Notes under the pieces: generated by a model
Database searches by the model: none
What the model was told of the DNA's origin: nothing
Seen by the model: the letters and a program-made list of their open reading frames with translations, nothing else
In this document: positions 43,077-51,591 of the stretch, piece by piece
Layout: the number at the start of each line of letters is the position of its first letter
Position numbering within the stretch: position 1 is the first letter of the stretch
Program-made: the position numbers and the translations under genes
Assembly: GCF_040112705.1 (NCBI RefSeq)
Contig: NZ_CP157804.1
Location: forward strand, 1,118,501-1,182,500
Reading direction: 5' to 3'
DNA: 64,000 nt
Origin: Flagellimonas sp. MMG031
Lineage (GTDB): Bacteria > Bacteroidota > Bacteroidia > Flavobacteriales > Flavobacteriaceae

Positions 43077-44345
43077 ATGAAAATAACATCAGCGGAAGAA
43101 GCGGTAGGAATTGTAAAATCAGGAGACCGGGTCTTTTTCCAAGGAGCGGCAATGACGCCCAACGAATTGATCGATGCACTCTGCGACCGTCACAAGGAAT
43201 TGAAGGACGTGGAAATCATTTCCATTCATACCGAAGGAGATGCCAAATATACCAGGGAACCCTATTGTGAGGCCTTCACCCTGAACGCATGCTTTGTGGG
43301 CGGAAACGTTAGGAACTTCGTAAACTCGTATATGGGGGATTACATCCCTGTTTTTTTAAGTGAGATACCTTGGTTGTTTGCCGACGAGTATTTGCCCTTG
43401 GATGTGGCCTTTGTTCAAGTATCCCCTCCGGACAAGCATGGTTACTGTTCGTTGGGAGTATCGGTGGATGTGGCATTGCCGGCCATCCGAACTGCAAAAA
43501 AAATAGTGGCACAAATTAATCCGCAGGTGCCTAGAACCCATGGTACAGGTATTGTCCATGTCGATGAAATCGTGTTCGCCACAGAGGTAAACAGGCCCAT
43601 TCATGCACATCTGCCTACAGAACCTTCCGAAGTGGAACACGCCATTGGCAAACATGTGGCATCGTTGATCGAGGATGGCGCAACCCTACAAATGGGAATC
43701 GGTAACATTCCCAATGCGGTCTTGTCCAACCTGGGCAACCACAAAAACCTGGGTATCCATACCGAAATGTTCTCGGATGGCGTGCTGCCCTTGTTGGAAA
43801 GTGGTGTGATCAATGGAAAGGAAAAGGCGGTAAAACGAGGTAAAATTGTGAGCTGCTTTGCTGTAGGGTCTCAAAAATTATATGATTTCATCGACGATAA
43901 CCCCATTTGTGATTTTAGGGATTCCGGATATACCAACGACACGGCCAGAATCCGAAGAAACCCCAAGGCAACGGCCATTAACAGTGCCATAGAGATCGAT
44001 CTTACCGGTCAGGTTTGTGCCGATACCATTGGAGGGTACCAGTTCTCCGGGGTAGGGGGTCAAATGGATTTTATGAGGGGAGCCTCGCTTTCCAAGGGAG
44101 GAAAGCCTATTATCGCCATGTCCGCTACCACCAAAAAAGGTGTTTCCAAAATAACCCCATTTTTGAAACAAGGAGCGGGTGTCACCACCACTAGGGCACA
44201 CATGCACTATGTGGCTACCGAATATGGCGTGGTAAACTTGTTCGGTAAAAACCTAAAACAGCGAGCCAGCGCCTTAATTTCGATTGCCCACCCCGATCAT
44301 AGGGAAGAGTTGGAAAGAGCGGCTTACGAAAGATTCCATGGTTAA
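43077..44345 (+). CDS. Acetyl-CoA hydrolase/transferase family protein
   Basis: A 422-residue protein of the acetyl-CoA hydrolase/4-hydroxybutyrate CoA-transferase family. TLQMGIGNIPNAV, the acyl-CoA region GVGGQMDFMRGASLSKGGK and the C-terminal ATEYGVVNLFGKNLKQRA are characteristic. It exchanges or hydrolyses CoA thioesters such as acetyl-CoA or butyryl-CoA; the exact acid is unknown. It starts 15 bp after the oxidase locus and is followed by a strong terminator, so it may be transcribed with it. Confidence 0.87.
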   Translation: MKITSAEEAVGIVKSGDRVFFQGAAMTPNELIDALCDRHKELKDVEIISIHTEGDAKYTREPYCEAFTLNACFVGGNVRNFVNSYMGDYIPVFLSEIPWLFADEYLPLDVAFVQVSPPDKHGYCSLGVSVDVALPAIRTAKKIVAQINPQVPRTHGTGIVHVDEIVFATEVNRPIHAHLPTEPSEVEHAIGKHVASLIEDGATLQMGIGNIPNAVLSNLGNHKNLGIHTEMFSDGVLPLLESGVINGKEKAVKRGKIVSCFAVGSQKLYDFIDDNPICDFRDSGYTNDTARIRRNPKATAINSAIEIDLTGQVCADTIGGYQFSGVGGQMDFMRGASLSKGGKPIIAMSATTKKGVSKITPFLKQGAGVTTTRAHMHYVATEYGVVNLFGKNLKQRASALISIAHPDHREELERAAYERFHG

Positions 44346-44370
44346 TTGGAAAATAAGGGCAAAAAAAATA

Positions 44371-44402
44371 AAAAGGGGGCAATTTTAAAATTGCCCCCTT
44401 TT
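44371..44402. terminator. Strong bidirectional terminator
   Basis: A 32-bp perfect palindrome: AAAAGGGGGCAATTTT followed by its exact complement. T tracts flank both arms. It sits between the convergent acyl-CoA gene and the universal stress gene and serves both strands. Confidence 0.88.
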
Positions 44403-44442
44403 CGTTAGAATTACACGAAACCAATCAAAAATGTAATCCATA

Positions 44443-45268
44443 TTAAATCTTAAAGGTGATTACAGGTGCTTTGGCATGGTTGGCAATGTCCTCGCCAATA
44501 CTTCCCATAAAAAAGTGGGACAACCCTCTTCTTCCGTGGGTAGGGATGCCAATAAGATCTGCATCAACTTCATCACTATAATTGAGAACACCCTTTTCAA
44601 CCGTATAATCGTTGAAAATCTCTACGGTCAAATCTGTATTGGCCTCCTTTAAAAAGGCATCGATCTTGCTTTGGGCATCAGCGGTGCTCAGGAACTCATC
44701 ACCTGGAGTATTGATGTACACCATATGTAATTTTGAGCCAAGGATTTTTGCCATTTTTTGGGCTTTTTTTAAAGCAGGGACACTTTCTTTCTCAAAATCA
44801 CAGGCAAAAACGAAGTTTTTGGGGTCAAAATCCTCTGCCTCATTCCCTTTGATGACCAATACGGGTACATCTGAGGTGCGCACCACTCTTTTCAGTATTG
44901 GAGCCTATAAAGATCTCTTCCAATCCATCAACACCATTAGAACCCATCACAATAAGGTCGGCGTCGTGTTTTTCGGCCACTTCCGCCACTTCACTGAACA
45001 CCTTGTAATGTTTGATAATGGGGGTGAGTTTTATTTCCTTGAGATAGGGTTGGTCCAAAAAGTCGGCAAATCGTTGTTCACCGAGTTTGATAAGGTGCAC
45101 CACTTGTTCCTGTGAAATATATCCGGAATCTCCCATAATGGCAGGGGAGAGTTCCAGCATATGGAGCACAAAGAGCTCAGCTTTTTGCTGTTTTGCCAAT
45201 GAAGCGGCCACTTTTAGGGCCTTTTCTGATTGATTTGAAAAATCAACCGGTACAATAATACTTTTCAT
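44443..45268 (-). pseudogene. Frameshifted universal stress protein (tandem Usp)
   Basis: Two overlapping minus-strand frames (45268 to 44840, and 44886 to 44443) together make one ordinary two-domain Usp of about 275 residues. The first frame is intact to GSNGVDGLEEIFIGSNTEK and then leaves the family. The second picks up at VRTSDVPVLVIKG, exactly where the first should continue. Reading GAA AAG, one extra A near 44887, then GTG GTG CGC restores the protein. So a single-base insertion in an A-rich run splits it, either a real mutation or a sequencing error. It lies 18 bp after hemN and is probably cotranscribed with it. Confidence 0.8.
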
Positions 45269-45286
45269 CTTGTTGTTTTTTTTAGG

Positions 45287-46654
45287 TTAAACGGTCATGG
45301 AAAATATTCGGGTATCTGGTTTTTTTCTTTGCAATTTAAGGTCAAAGGCCATACTGATGTTTCGCACAAATGGTCTTCCCTTATCGGTTACCTTGATCTG
45401 TTGGTTGTCCAGTGCTACCAATCCGTCCTTCTCCAGTTCGGAAAGGTTGTCCAACACCATATCAAAATCAACCGATTTTTCGTCCTCCTCGCTCCAGCTT
45501 GTCTCAAATCGGCACATGATATTGAGGATATGCCTTCTGAGGATTTCATCCTCTTCATTAAGGATATGTCCTCTAAAAATAGGGATAACTCCATGCGAAA
45601 CCAAATTCTGGTATTCCTCCACATTCTTCACATTTTGGGCAAAGCCATACCAGCTATCGCTGATGCTGGAAGCGCCCAAACCGACCAATAGTTTGGTCTT
45701 GGATGGGGTGTAGCCCATAAAGTTTCGGTGCAGTGTCCCATTTTCCAAGGCCTTGTACAGACTGTCCGTGGGCAATGCAAAATGGTCCATTCCCACATCC
45801 TTGTACCCAAATTCGGAAAGCATTCGTTTGCCCATTTCGTACTGGGCCTTTTTTTCTACGGATGATGGTAAATCTTCCTCCTTGTAGCCACGTTGTCCGT
45901 TGCCCTTGAGCCATGGCACGTGCGCATAACTATAAAAAGCAATCCTGTCGGGTTTGATGGCGTTGGTTTTAATGATGGTGTTCTCCACATCGGCACAATT
46001 TTGAAACGGAAGACCATAAATAATATCGTGTCCCACCGAGGTATATCCGATTTCCCTGGCCCAATCGGTAACGTTCTTTACATTCTCAAAGGGTTGAATC
46101 CTGTTAATGGCACGTTGAACGGTGAGATTGTAGTCCTGTACTCCAAAACAGACCCTTCTGAACCCTACATCATAAAGGGCCTGTAAGTGTTCCCGTGTAG
46201 TATTGTTCGGATGTCCTTCAAAACTAAATTCGATATCATCGGTTTTGGTGCTCAGCCGAACAATTCCTTCAATCAATATTTTAAGGTTCTCGGGAGAGAA
46301 AAAAGTGGGGGTTCCGCCGCCCAAATGAAGCTCTTTTATAACGGGTTTTGAGCCCAAAAGGTCAACATACAACTCCCACTCTTTCAAAACCGCTGTAATA
46401 TAGGGTCGCTCCACTTCGTGGCGCTTGGTAATCCTTTTATGGCATCCACAAAACGTGCACATATGCTCGCAAAAGGGTAAGTGGATATATACACTGATAC
46501 CCTCTTCGGGATTTTCTTCGAATGCCCTGAGTACACTCGAATTCCATTTTTTGCCTGAAAAACTATTGATGTCCCAATAGGGCACAGTAGGATAACTCGT
46601 GTATCGAGGGCCCGGAACATTGTATTTTTGTACTAATCCGCACATAAGCTGCAT
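45287..46654 (-). CDS. hemN: Oxygen-independent coproporphyrinogen III oxidase
   Basis: A 455-residue radical SAM enzyme that decarboxylates coproporphyrinogen III to protoporphyrinogen IX without oxygen, for heme synthesis at low O2. PFCEHMCTFCGCHK has the CxxxCxxC cluster plus the extra Cys characteristic of true HemN. PRYTSYPTVPYWD at the N-terminus and FSFEGHPNN are also diagnostic. The start may be Met 46654 or the Met three codons later. The promoter has a Crp/Fnr-type site, fitting anaerobic induction. Confidence 0.95.
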   Translation of the reverse strand: MQLMCGLVQKYNVPGPRYTSYPTVPYWDINSFSGKKWNSSVLRAFEENPEEGISVYIHLPFCEHMCTFCGCHKRITKRHEVERPYITAVLKEWELYVDLLGSKPVIKELHLGGGTPTFFSPENLKILIEGIVRLSTKTDDIEFSFEGHPNNTTREHLQALYDVGFRRVCFGVQDYNLTVQRAINRIQPFENVKNVTDWAREIGYTSVGHDIIYGLPFQNCADVENTIIKTNAIKPDRIAFYSYAHVPWLKGNGQRGYKEEDLPSSVEKKAQYEMGKRMLSEFGYKDVGMDHFALPTDSLYKALENGTLHRNFMGYTPSKTKLLVGLGASSISDSWYGFAQNVKNVEEYQNLVSHGVIPIFRGHILNEEDEILRRHILNIMCRFETSWSEEDEKSVDFDMVLDNLSELEKDGLVALDNQQIKVTDKGRPFVRNISMAFDLKLQRKKPDTRIFSMTV

Positions 46655-46671
46655 ACCTTTTGATTATAGGC

Positions 46672-46714
46672 CAAAAATACCGTTGATGGCTCTCATAAAA
46701 CATGATAATTGTCA
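46672..46714 (-). promoter_or_regulatory. Crp/Fnr-type site and -7 element for hemN
   Basis: TGAT-AATT-GTCA at 46703-46714; TATTTTTG on the minus strand at 46679-46672 is a perfect -7, with TTTG starting 33.5 bp from the palindrome centre. The hemN start lies 54 bp from that centre. Confidence 0.7.
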
Positions 46715-46754
46715 GGATAGCCGCCCAAAAAGCTGATAGGGTAAATGCTTGTAC

Positions 46755-46797
46755 TGACGAGTATCATATTTTGCCCTTTATTGAAGCTGTACTTTTA
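46755..46797 (+). promoter_or_regulatory. Crp/Fnr-type site and -7 element for the GCS2-CBS gene
   Basis: TGAC-GAGT-ATCA at 46755-46766 and TACTTTTA at 46790-46797, TTTA again 33.5 bp from the centre. The flank ATCATATTTT matches that of the ccoI operator. It lies 40 bp from the hemN site, so the two divergent genes have separate operators. Confidence 0.66.
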
Positions 46798-46830
46798 TAG
46801 GGAGGAGAAGTAGGCACAAACTTAGGTCCC

Positions 46831-48678
46831 ATGGGAGAACATATTGCAAAAAGCGCTTTCAACGAGGAGGAACGGAAACTATTTGTACAGCAACTGATCG
46901 ATGATATCCACGCCTTGGAAATTATGATCAAAGACGGCTTGATCGAAGATGATATTGTGCGAATAGGGGCCGAACAGGAAATGTGCCTCATCAAAGATGA
47001 TTACAGGCCCGCTTCAAATTCCTTGGATATTCTGAAGGATTTGGACGACCCGCACTACACCACAGAATTTGCCACCTATAATATTGAGGCCAATCTTGAT
47101 CCCATTACGCTGAAAAACGATAGTTTCAGTTCCATGGAACATCAACTCACCGAACTGGTCGAAAAGGCCAAACAATCTGCTAAAAAGCAGGGTAGCCGGG
47201 TTTTGTTGACCGGTATTTTACCCACCATCAGCAAAGATGAGTTGGGCATGGATTTTATGACCCCGATACCTAGGTATTTTAAGATAAACGAAGTCCTGAA
47301 AGCATGGCGCGGGGATGATTTCACCCTGCGCATAAAAGGCGTCGATGAATTGTCGCTACACCATGATTCCGTTCTTTTTGAAGCTTGCAATACCAGTTTT
47401 CAGCTGCATCTTCAAATACCTCCCGAAGATTTTACCAAGAGTTACAATTGGGCACAGGCTATTTCCGGACCGGTATTGAGCATGTGCTGTAATTCACCTC
47501 TGTTATTGGGTAAGGAACTTTGGCGGGAAACACGGATTGCCCTTTTTCAGCAAAGCTTGGATACCCGGGTATGGACCAAGGCCCTGCGGGAGGAAGTGGC
47601 AAGGGTAGGTTTTGGTGAACGCTGGCAAAAGCACTCCGTTGCCGAAATCTTTAAACAGGATATTTCTACCCATCGCATTCTATTGACCAAGCCGATTACC
47701 CAAAACTCATTGCACATGTTGGACAAGGGTGAAATACCAAAATTGGAAGCACTTAGTCTTTTCAATGGAACGGTGTATCGCTGGAACCGACCCTGTTATG
47801 GAGTCGGCAACGGTAAACCCCATCTGAGAATCGAGAACAGATACATTCCAGCTGGACCTACAGTTTTGGATGAAATGGCCAACTTTGCTTTCTGGGTCGG
47901 ACTTATGGCCGGTAGACCCAAAAAATATGACGATATGCCCAGCCTAATGGACTTTAGGACCGCCAAGCTCAACTTTTTAAGGGCGGCCACAAGTGGTAGG
48001 AATGCCATGTTTTCTTGGATGGGAAAGGATATGACGGCTAAAAAATTGGTTAAGGATGAATTTTTGCCCATGGCCTATGACGGCCTGAGAAAGTTTCATG
48101 TTGATGAAAAGGATATCGAACGACTTTTGGGAGTGATTGAAGCACGAATGAAAGGCAATACTGGTGCAGAGTGGCAGATCCATAACTTTAGGGAACTCCG
48201 CAAACAAATGAAACTGGACAGTGCCATCGTACAATTGACCCGATCTATGTACAAAAATCAGCAGACGAATATTCCCGTACACCAATGGAAGCCCATCGAG
48301 AATATGGGAGAGACCAAGGAATCCTTTAAGTGGGTCAACCAGATCATGTCCACTAAACTTATGAAACTTTATGAGGATGATTATGCCAATTTGGCCCTCT
48401 CCATCATGCAATGGAACAACATACATCACCTGCCCGTAGAAAATGGAAAAGGTGAGCTCGTTGGCCTACTTACTTGGAGCCATATCGAAAAGTTTGAGCA
48501 ATTGGACAAGAAGGGGGCCAGGGTAGGTGATATCATGGTGAAGGATGTCATTACCATAACGCCCAAAACCGAGATAAGCAAAGCAAAGGAATTGATGAAC
48601 GAGCACAATATCGGCTGTTTGCCCATTTGTGTGGACACCCACATTGTGGGAATCATCAGCAAAGTTGATTTGAAGTAG
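46831..48678 (+). CDS. GCS2-like carboxylate-amine ligase with CBS pair
   Basis: A 615-residue two-part protein. Residues 1 to about 440 resemble the gamma-glutamylcysteine ligase type 2 (GCS2/YbdK) superfamily (RIGAEQEMCLIKDDYRPAS, ATYNIEANLDPITL, SFQLHLQIPPED). Residues about 490-615 form a CBS pair (VNQIMSTKLMKLYEDD, GDIMVKDVITITPKTEISKA), which usually binds adenine nucleotides. It may ligate an amino acid to a glutamate-like carboxylate under control of energy charge; no substrate can be assigned. The fused CBS and the Crp/Fnr-type promoter are notable. The next gene starts one base after its stop. Confidence 0.78.
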   Translation: MGEHIAKSAFNEEERKLFVQQLIDDIHALEIMIKDGLIEDDIVRIGAEQEMCLIKDDYRPASNSLDILKDLDDPHYTTEFATYNIEANLDPITLKNDSFSSMEHQLTELVEKAKQSAKKQGSRVLLTGILPTISKDELGMDFMTPIPRYFKINEVLKAWRGDDFTLRIKGVDELSLHHDSVLFEACNTSFQLHLQIPPEDFTKSYNWAQAISGPVLSMCCNSPLLLGKELWRETRIALFQQSLDTRVWTKALREEVARVGFGERWQKHSVAEIFKQDISTHRILLTKPITQNSLHMLDKGEIPKLEALSLFNGTVYRWNRPCYGVGNGKPHLRIENRYIPAGPTVLDEMANFAFWVGLMAGRPKKYDDMPSLMDFRTAKLNFLRAATSGRNAMFSWMGKDMTAKKLVKDEFLPMAYDGLRKFHVDEKDIERLLGVIEARMKGNTGAEWQIHNFRELRKQMKLDSAIVQLTRSMYKNQQTNIPVHQWKPIENMGETKESFKWVNQIMSTKLMKLYEDDYANLALSIMQWNNIHHLPVENGKGELVGLLTWSHIEKFEQLDKKGARVGDIMVKDVITITPKTEISKAKELMNEHNIGCLPICVDTHIVGIISKVDLK

Positions 48679-48679
48679 T

Positions 48680-49882
48680 ATGGTATTGGTTCATAGCACG
48701 GCATTGGATGAGACCGTAAAAATTGATAGGGTCATTGATCATATTCGTGGAAAAAAGGGAGGCCCCACACTTGTTTTTTTTGGCGGGGTACATGGCAACG
48801 AAACAGCAGGTGTGTTCGCTTTGAAGGAAGTATTTGATGAACTTAAGTTGAACAACACCGCCATCAATGGAGAAATTTATGCGATTTCTGGAAACTTGGG
48901 CTCCCTTACAACAAGACAACGGTTCCAGGACGAAGACTTGAACAGGATCTGGTTTTCGGAACGAATCACAAGGATTGTCGAGAAAAAGGAGATTCACAAT
49001 AAGGAAGAAAAGGAACTACATGATTTGTATGTCCTGATAGATTCCATCCTAGAAACAGGAAACCCTCCATTCTATTTTTTAGACCTTCATACCACTTCGG
49101 GCGATACATCACCTTTTATGGTGCTCAACGATAGTTTGCTGAACCGTACCTATGCATCACATTACCCATTGCCCATTATACTGGGAATTGAGGAATACTT
49201 AAAAGGAGCCTTATTGAGCTACATCAATGAACTGGGCTATGTATCGCTGGGTTTCGAAAGCGGACAGCATGATGATGGCAAGGCGGTTCAAAGTTGTATT
49301 GAGTTTGTTCGGTATTCCTTGGCACTGACCGAATCAATGCCCGTTTCTTCTGAAAAACTTCAGGAATTGAAGGGGGCAGTCGCCGAATCCAGTAGACCCA
49401 GACACCGGTTTTTCGAGATTTATCATCAGCATGATATTGGTCCCGAGTCCACCTTTGAAATGTATCCCGGTTTTGTCAATTTTCAAGTGGTACCCAAGGG
49501 AGTCAATTTGGCCTCGGTGGATGGTGTGGCCCTCAAAACCACAAAGACCCGGCAAATCTTCATGCCGCTTTATCAAAAACAGGGCAACGAAGGATTCTAC
49601 TTTATTCGTCCAATTCCGCAATTTTTGTTATGGCTTTCCAAAAAGTTACGAAAGTTTAAGGTAGACCATATTTTGGTTAAGCTTCCCGGGGTATCGTGGG
49701 CGGATGAGAAAAAAGACACTTTGTTGATCAATCTTCGCATAGCCCGTTTTTTTGCCAAGCCCTTTCTCCACCTGTTGGGGTATCGGGCCCGCAGGTACGA
49801 TAGCGGTCACCTCATCGCCAAGAACAGGGAAAGCGCATCCAAATCGCAGGAGTACAGCGAAACAACTTGGTTCAAATCATAA
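48680..49882 (+). CDS. Succinylglutamate desuccinylase/aspartoacylase-family hydrolase
   Basis: A 400-residue zinc carboxypeptidase-like (M14/AstE-AspA) protein. FFGGVHGNETAGVFAL carries the HxxE zinc pair and FLDLHTTSGD the third region; FESGQHDDG lies further on. The family cleaves N-acyl amino acids. It is paired with the GCS2-CBS gene (one-base gap), which suggests that one makes and the other cleaves the same amide; this is inference. The C-terminal 90 residues are basic and poorly conserved. Confidence 0.82.
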   Translation: MVLVHSTALDETVKIDRVIDHIRGKKGGPTLVFFGGVHGNETAGVFALKEVFDELKLNNTAINGEIYAISGNLGSLTTRQRFQDEDLNRIWFSERITRIVEKKEIHNKEEKELHDLYVLIDSILETGNPPFYFLDLHTTSGDTSPFMVLNDSLLNRTYASHYPLPIILGIEEYLKGALLSYINELGYVSLGFESGQHDDGKAVQSCIEFVRYSLALTESMPVSSEKLQELKGAVAESSRPRHRFFEIYHQHDIGPESTFEMYPGFVNFQVVPKGVNLASVDGVALKTTKTRQIFMPLYQKQGNEGFYFIRPIPQFLLWLSKKLRKFKVDHILVKLPGVSWADEKKDTLLINLRIARFFAKPFLHLLGYRARRYDSGHLIAKNRESASKSQEYSETTWFKS

Positions 49883-49884
49883 AA

Positions 49885-49912
49885 AAAGGCCCAAGAACTG
49901 TCTTGGACCTTT
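49885..49912. terminator. Terminator between AstE-like and tonB genes
   Basis: AAAGGCCCAAGA pairs with TCTTGGACCTTT around ACTG, with A/T tracts at both ends, in the 50-bp gap of two convergent genes. Confidence 0.75.
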
Positions 49913-49932
49913 AGGTATAGAGGATAGTTGGC

Positions 49933-50664
49933 TTAATTTCCTTTCATCACAAAGTTAATGGGAATGCTGTATTTAACACTTACGGCCTTGCCTCTCTGCT
50001 CACCGGGTTTCACTCTGGGCAAGGAAGCGATGATACGTTCAGCTTCTTTTTCCAAAAGTTTGTCAGGACCTCTTTTTTGGATACCGGTAACCCTACCTTT
50101 GGAATCGATCACAAATTGAAGATATACCCTTCCGGTAATTCCCATCTCCAGTGCAGCGGGCGGATAGGTGAAATTTGCTTTGATGTGTTCCTGAACCTTT
50201 TCGTTAAAGCATGCTTTGCGTTCTTCTTGACTTTGAAGGTTTTCACAGCCTGGAAAAACGGGTACGTTCTCGATGACTGCAAAGGGAACCACAACTTCGT
50301 CTTCCACTTCTTCCACATCTACATCTTCAATACGCACTATGGCATCCTCGATAAAGGTTTCTTGGCTACTCTCGGTACTTTCGATTATAGTCTCTTTTAC
50401 GTCTTCTACGTCTTCCACAATCTCAATAACATCGGGGGCCGATGGCGGAGGTGGTGGGGGCGCAGTTCGAATTACTTCTGTAATGGGTACATCTTCCTTA
50501 AGTTCGTCGGTTACCTGTACAACTTCTGAAACTTTGGATTCCTCGTCATAGAACTTTACTTCAAAGGATTGCCATGTCATGAACAATACCGAAGTAAGTC
50601 CTATCATAAAATAAAGACTGCTATTGCGTCCTATTTCTGCGTTTGGGTTCTTTTTTGGTTTCAT
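49933..50664 (-). CDS. TonB-family energy transducer
   Basis: A 243-residue TonB protein. One membrane anchor (SSLYFMIGLTSVLFMTWQSF, about 15-35), a Pro/acid-rich periplasmic linker (APPPPPPSAPDVIEIVEDV) and a C-terminal TonB_C domain (about 135-243: VPVFPGCENLQSQEE, FTYPPAALEMGITGRVY, LPRVKPGEQRG). It couples proton motive force to outer-membrane receptors. The paired-Cys PVFPGCE opening matches the TonB_C domains in the M56 protein at 12430. ExbB and ExbD are not in the window. Confidence 0.93.
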   Translation of the reverse strand: MKPKKNPNAEIGRNSSLYFMIGLTSVLFMTWQSFEVKFYDEESKVSEVVQVTDELKEDVPITEVIRTAPPPPPPSAPDVIEIVEDVEDVKETIIESTESSQETFIEDAIVRIEDVDVEEVEDEVVVPFAVIENVPVFPGCENLQSQEERKACFNEKVQEHIKANFTYPPAALEMGITGRVYLQFVIDSKGRVTGIQKRGPDKLLEKEAERIIASLPRVKPGEQRGKAVSVKYSIPINFVMKGN

Positions 50665-50686
50665 GACTTCTACTATTTAACTCTGT

Positions 50687-50729
50687 TAAAGGTAGCTTTC
50701 TTCAATCATGCAGAATATGATAATAATCA
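50687..50729 (-). promoter_or_regulatory. Crp/Fnr-type site and -7 element for tonB
   Basis: TGAT-AATA-ATCA at 50718-50729; TACCTTTA on the minus strand at 50694-50687, with TTTA 33.5 bp from the centre. The tonB ATG is 59.5 bp from the centre. Confidence 0.65.
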
Positions 50730-50775
50730 GGTTTTGGGCTGAGGTAAGGTTTTTGTTGTCAAAAGGTTACGCAAT

Positions 50776-51489
50776 TTAATCCGTCAATAATGCCATGTCT
50801 TTTTTTGTAAGATCAATAGAGAATGAAATACTCAACCGCAGCATATGATCGCTGGAATCGCTGAACTTATGATTAAAGTAACCGATGTCTGCCTTGATCT
50901 CCTTGCTCATTTGACGACCAAAACCAACAAATACCCGATTTTGATCAAATGTATCCCCATCAATGGCAAGGAACAGTTCATCAAAGGCCTTAAAATAGAA
51001 ACCGTTTCGTATGGGCCGAACATATTGTAGCCGATATCGGATCCTATTGTTCACTTTTGTCGGCTCACCACCAATGGAACGTCTATTCTCAAATCGTATT
51101 CGATGGGAAATGGAATTATCGTTGAATTTTGAATTTAAGGTGTACTCACCATACAGCCAGAGCTGATTGGTATTCGATACTGTAGTGGTTTCGGAATAAG
51201 AACTGGAGTTGAGCAGGGCAAGTCCACCGGTAAGTTCTGAGTTTTGGCCGGTTTGATACGAAGCACCCGTCCTAAAGAAAAAGAACCCGTACCTATCCAG
51301 CATGTGGTGGTGCCGAATGATGCCTACGGCGGGTATGCTCCACTCTTCATGTACTTTGGCCGTTCCGCATAGCAGGAGCCATGAGCCATACTCGTTTTCT
51401 TCCGGATGCTGTGCAAGAAGGGATTGGGATAGCAGAATGGAACATATAAAGGAATAAATCCATCCACAATGGTACTTTGCAAACCCCAT
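50776..51489 (-). CDS. DUF2490 outer-membrane beta-barrel protein
   Basis: A 237-residue exported protein. A signal peptide (YSFICSILLSQSLLA) precedes a mature part of alternating beta strands (TNQLWLYGEYTLNSKF, RIRYRLQYVRPI, MLRLSISFSIDL), typical of DUF2490, a predicted outer-membrane barrel of unknown role. I start at ATG 51489. The ATG at 51519 lies close to the predicted -7 element and adds a charged leader in front of the signal peptide. Confidence 0.8.
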   Translation of the reverse strand: MGFAKYHCGWIYSFICSILLSQSLLAQHPEENEYGSWLLLCGTAKVHEEWSIPAVGIIRHHHMLDRYGFFFFRTGASYQTGQNSELTGGLALLNSSSYSETTTVSNTNQLWLYGEYTLNSKFNDNSISHRIRFENRRSIGGEPTKVNNRIRYRLQYVRPIRNGFYFKAFDELFLAIDGDTFDQNRVFVGFGRQMSKEIKADIGYFNHKFSDSSDHMLRLSISFSIDLTKKDMALLTD

Positions 51490-51516
51490 GGTCAATCGCT
51501 TTTGATTGTTGGAGTA

Positions 51517-51560
51517 CAAAGGTTTTCATTAAATACCACGACAAAGTATGACGTTTGTCA
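51517..51560 (-). promoter_or_regulatory. Crp/Fnr-type site for the DUF2490 gene
   Basis: TGAC-GTTT-GTCA at 51549-51560. The best -7 match on the minus strand is AACCTTTG at 51524-51517, one base further from the centre than in the other promoters. The start at 51489 lies 65 bp from the centre. Confidence 0.55.
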
Positions 51561-51591
51561 TAGACTGCCTTTTTCGGCAAAAAAAGATGGG

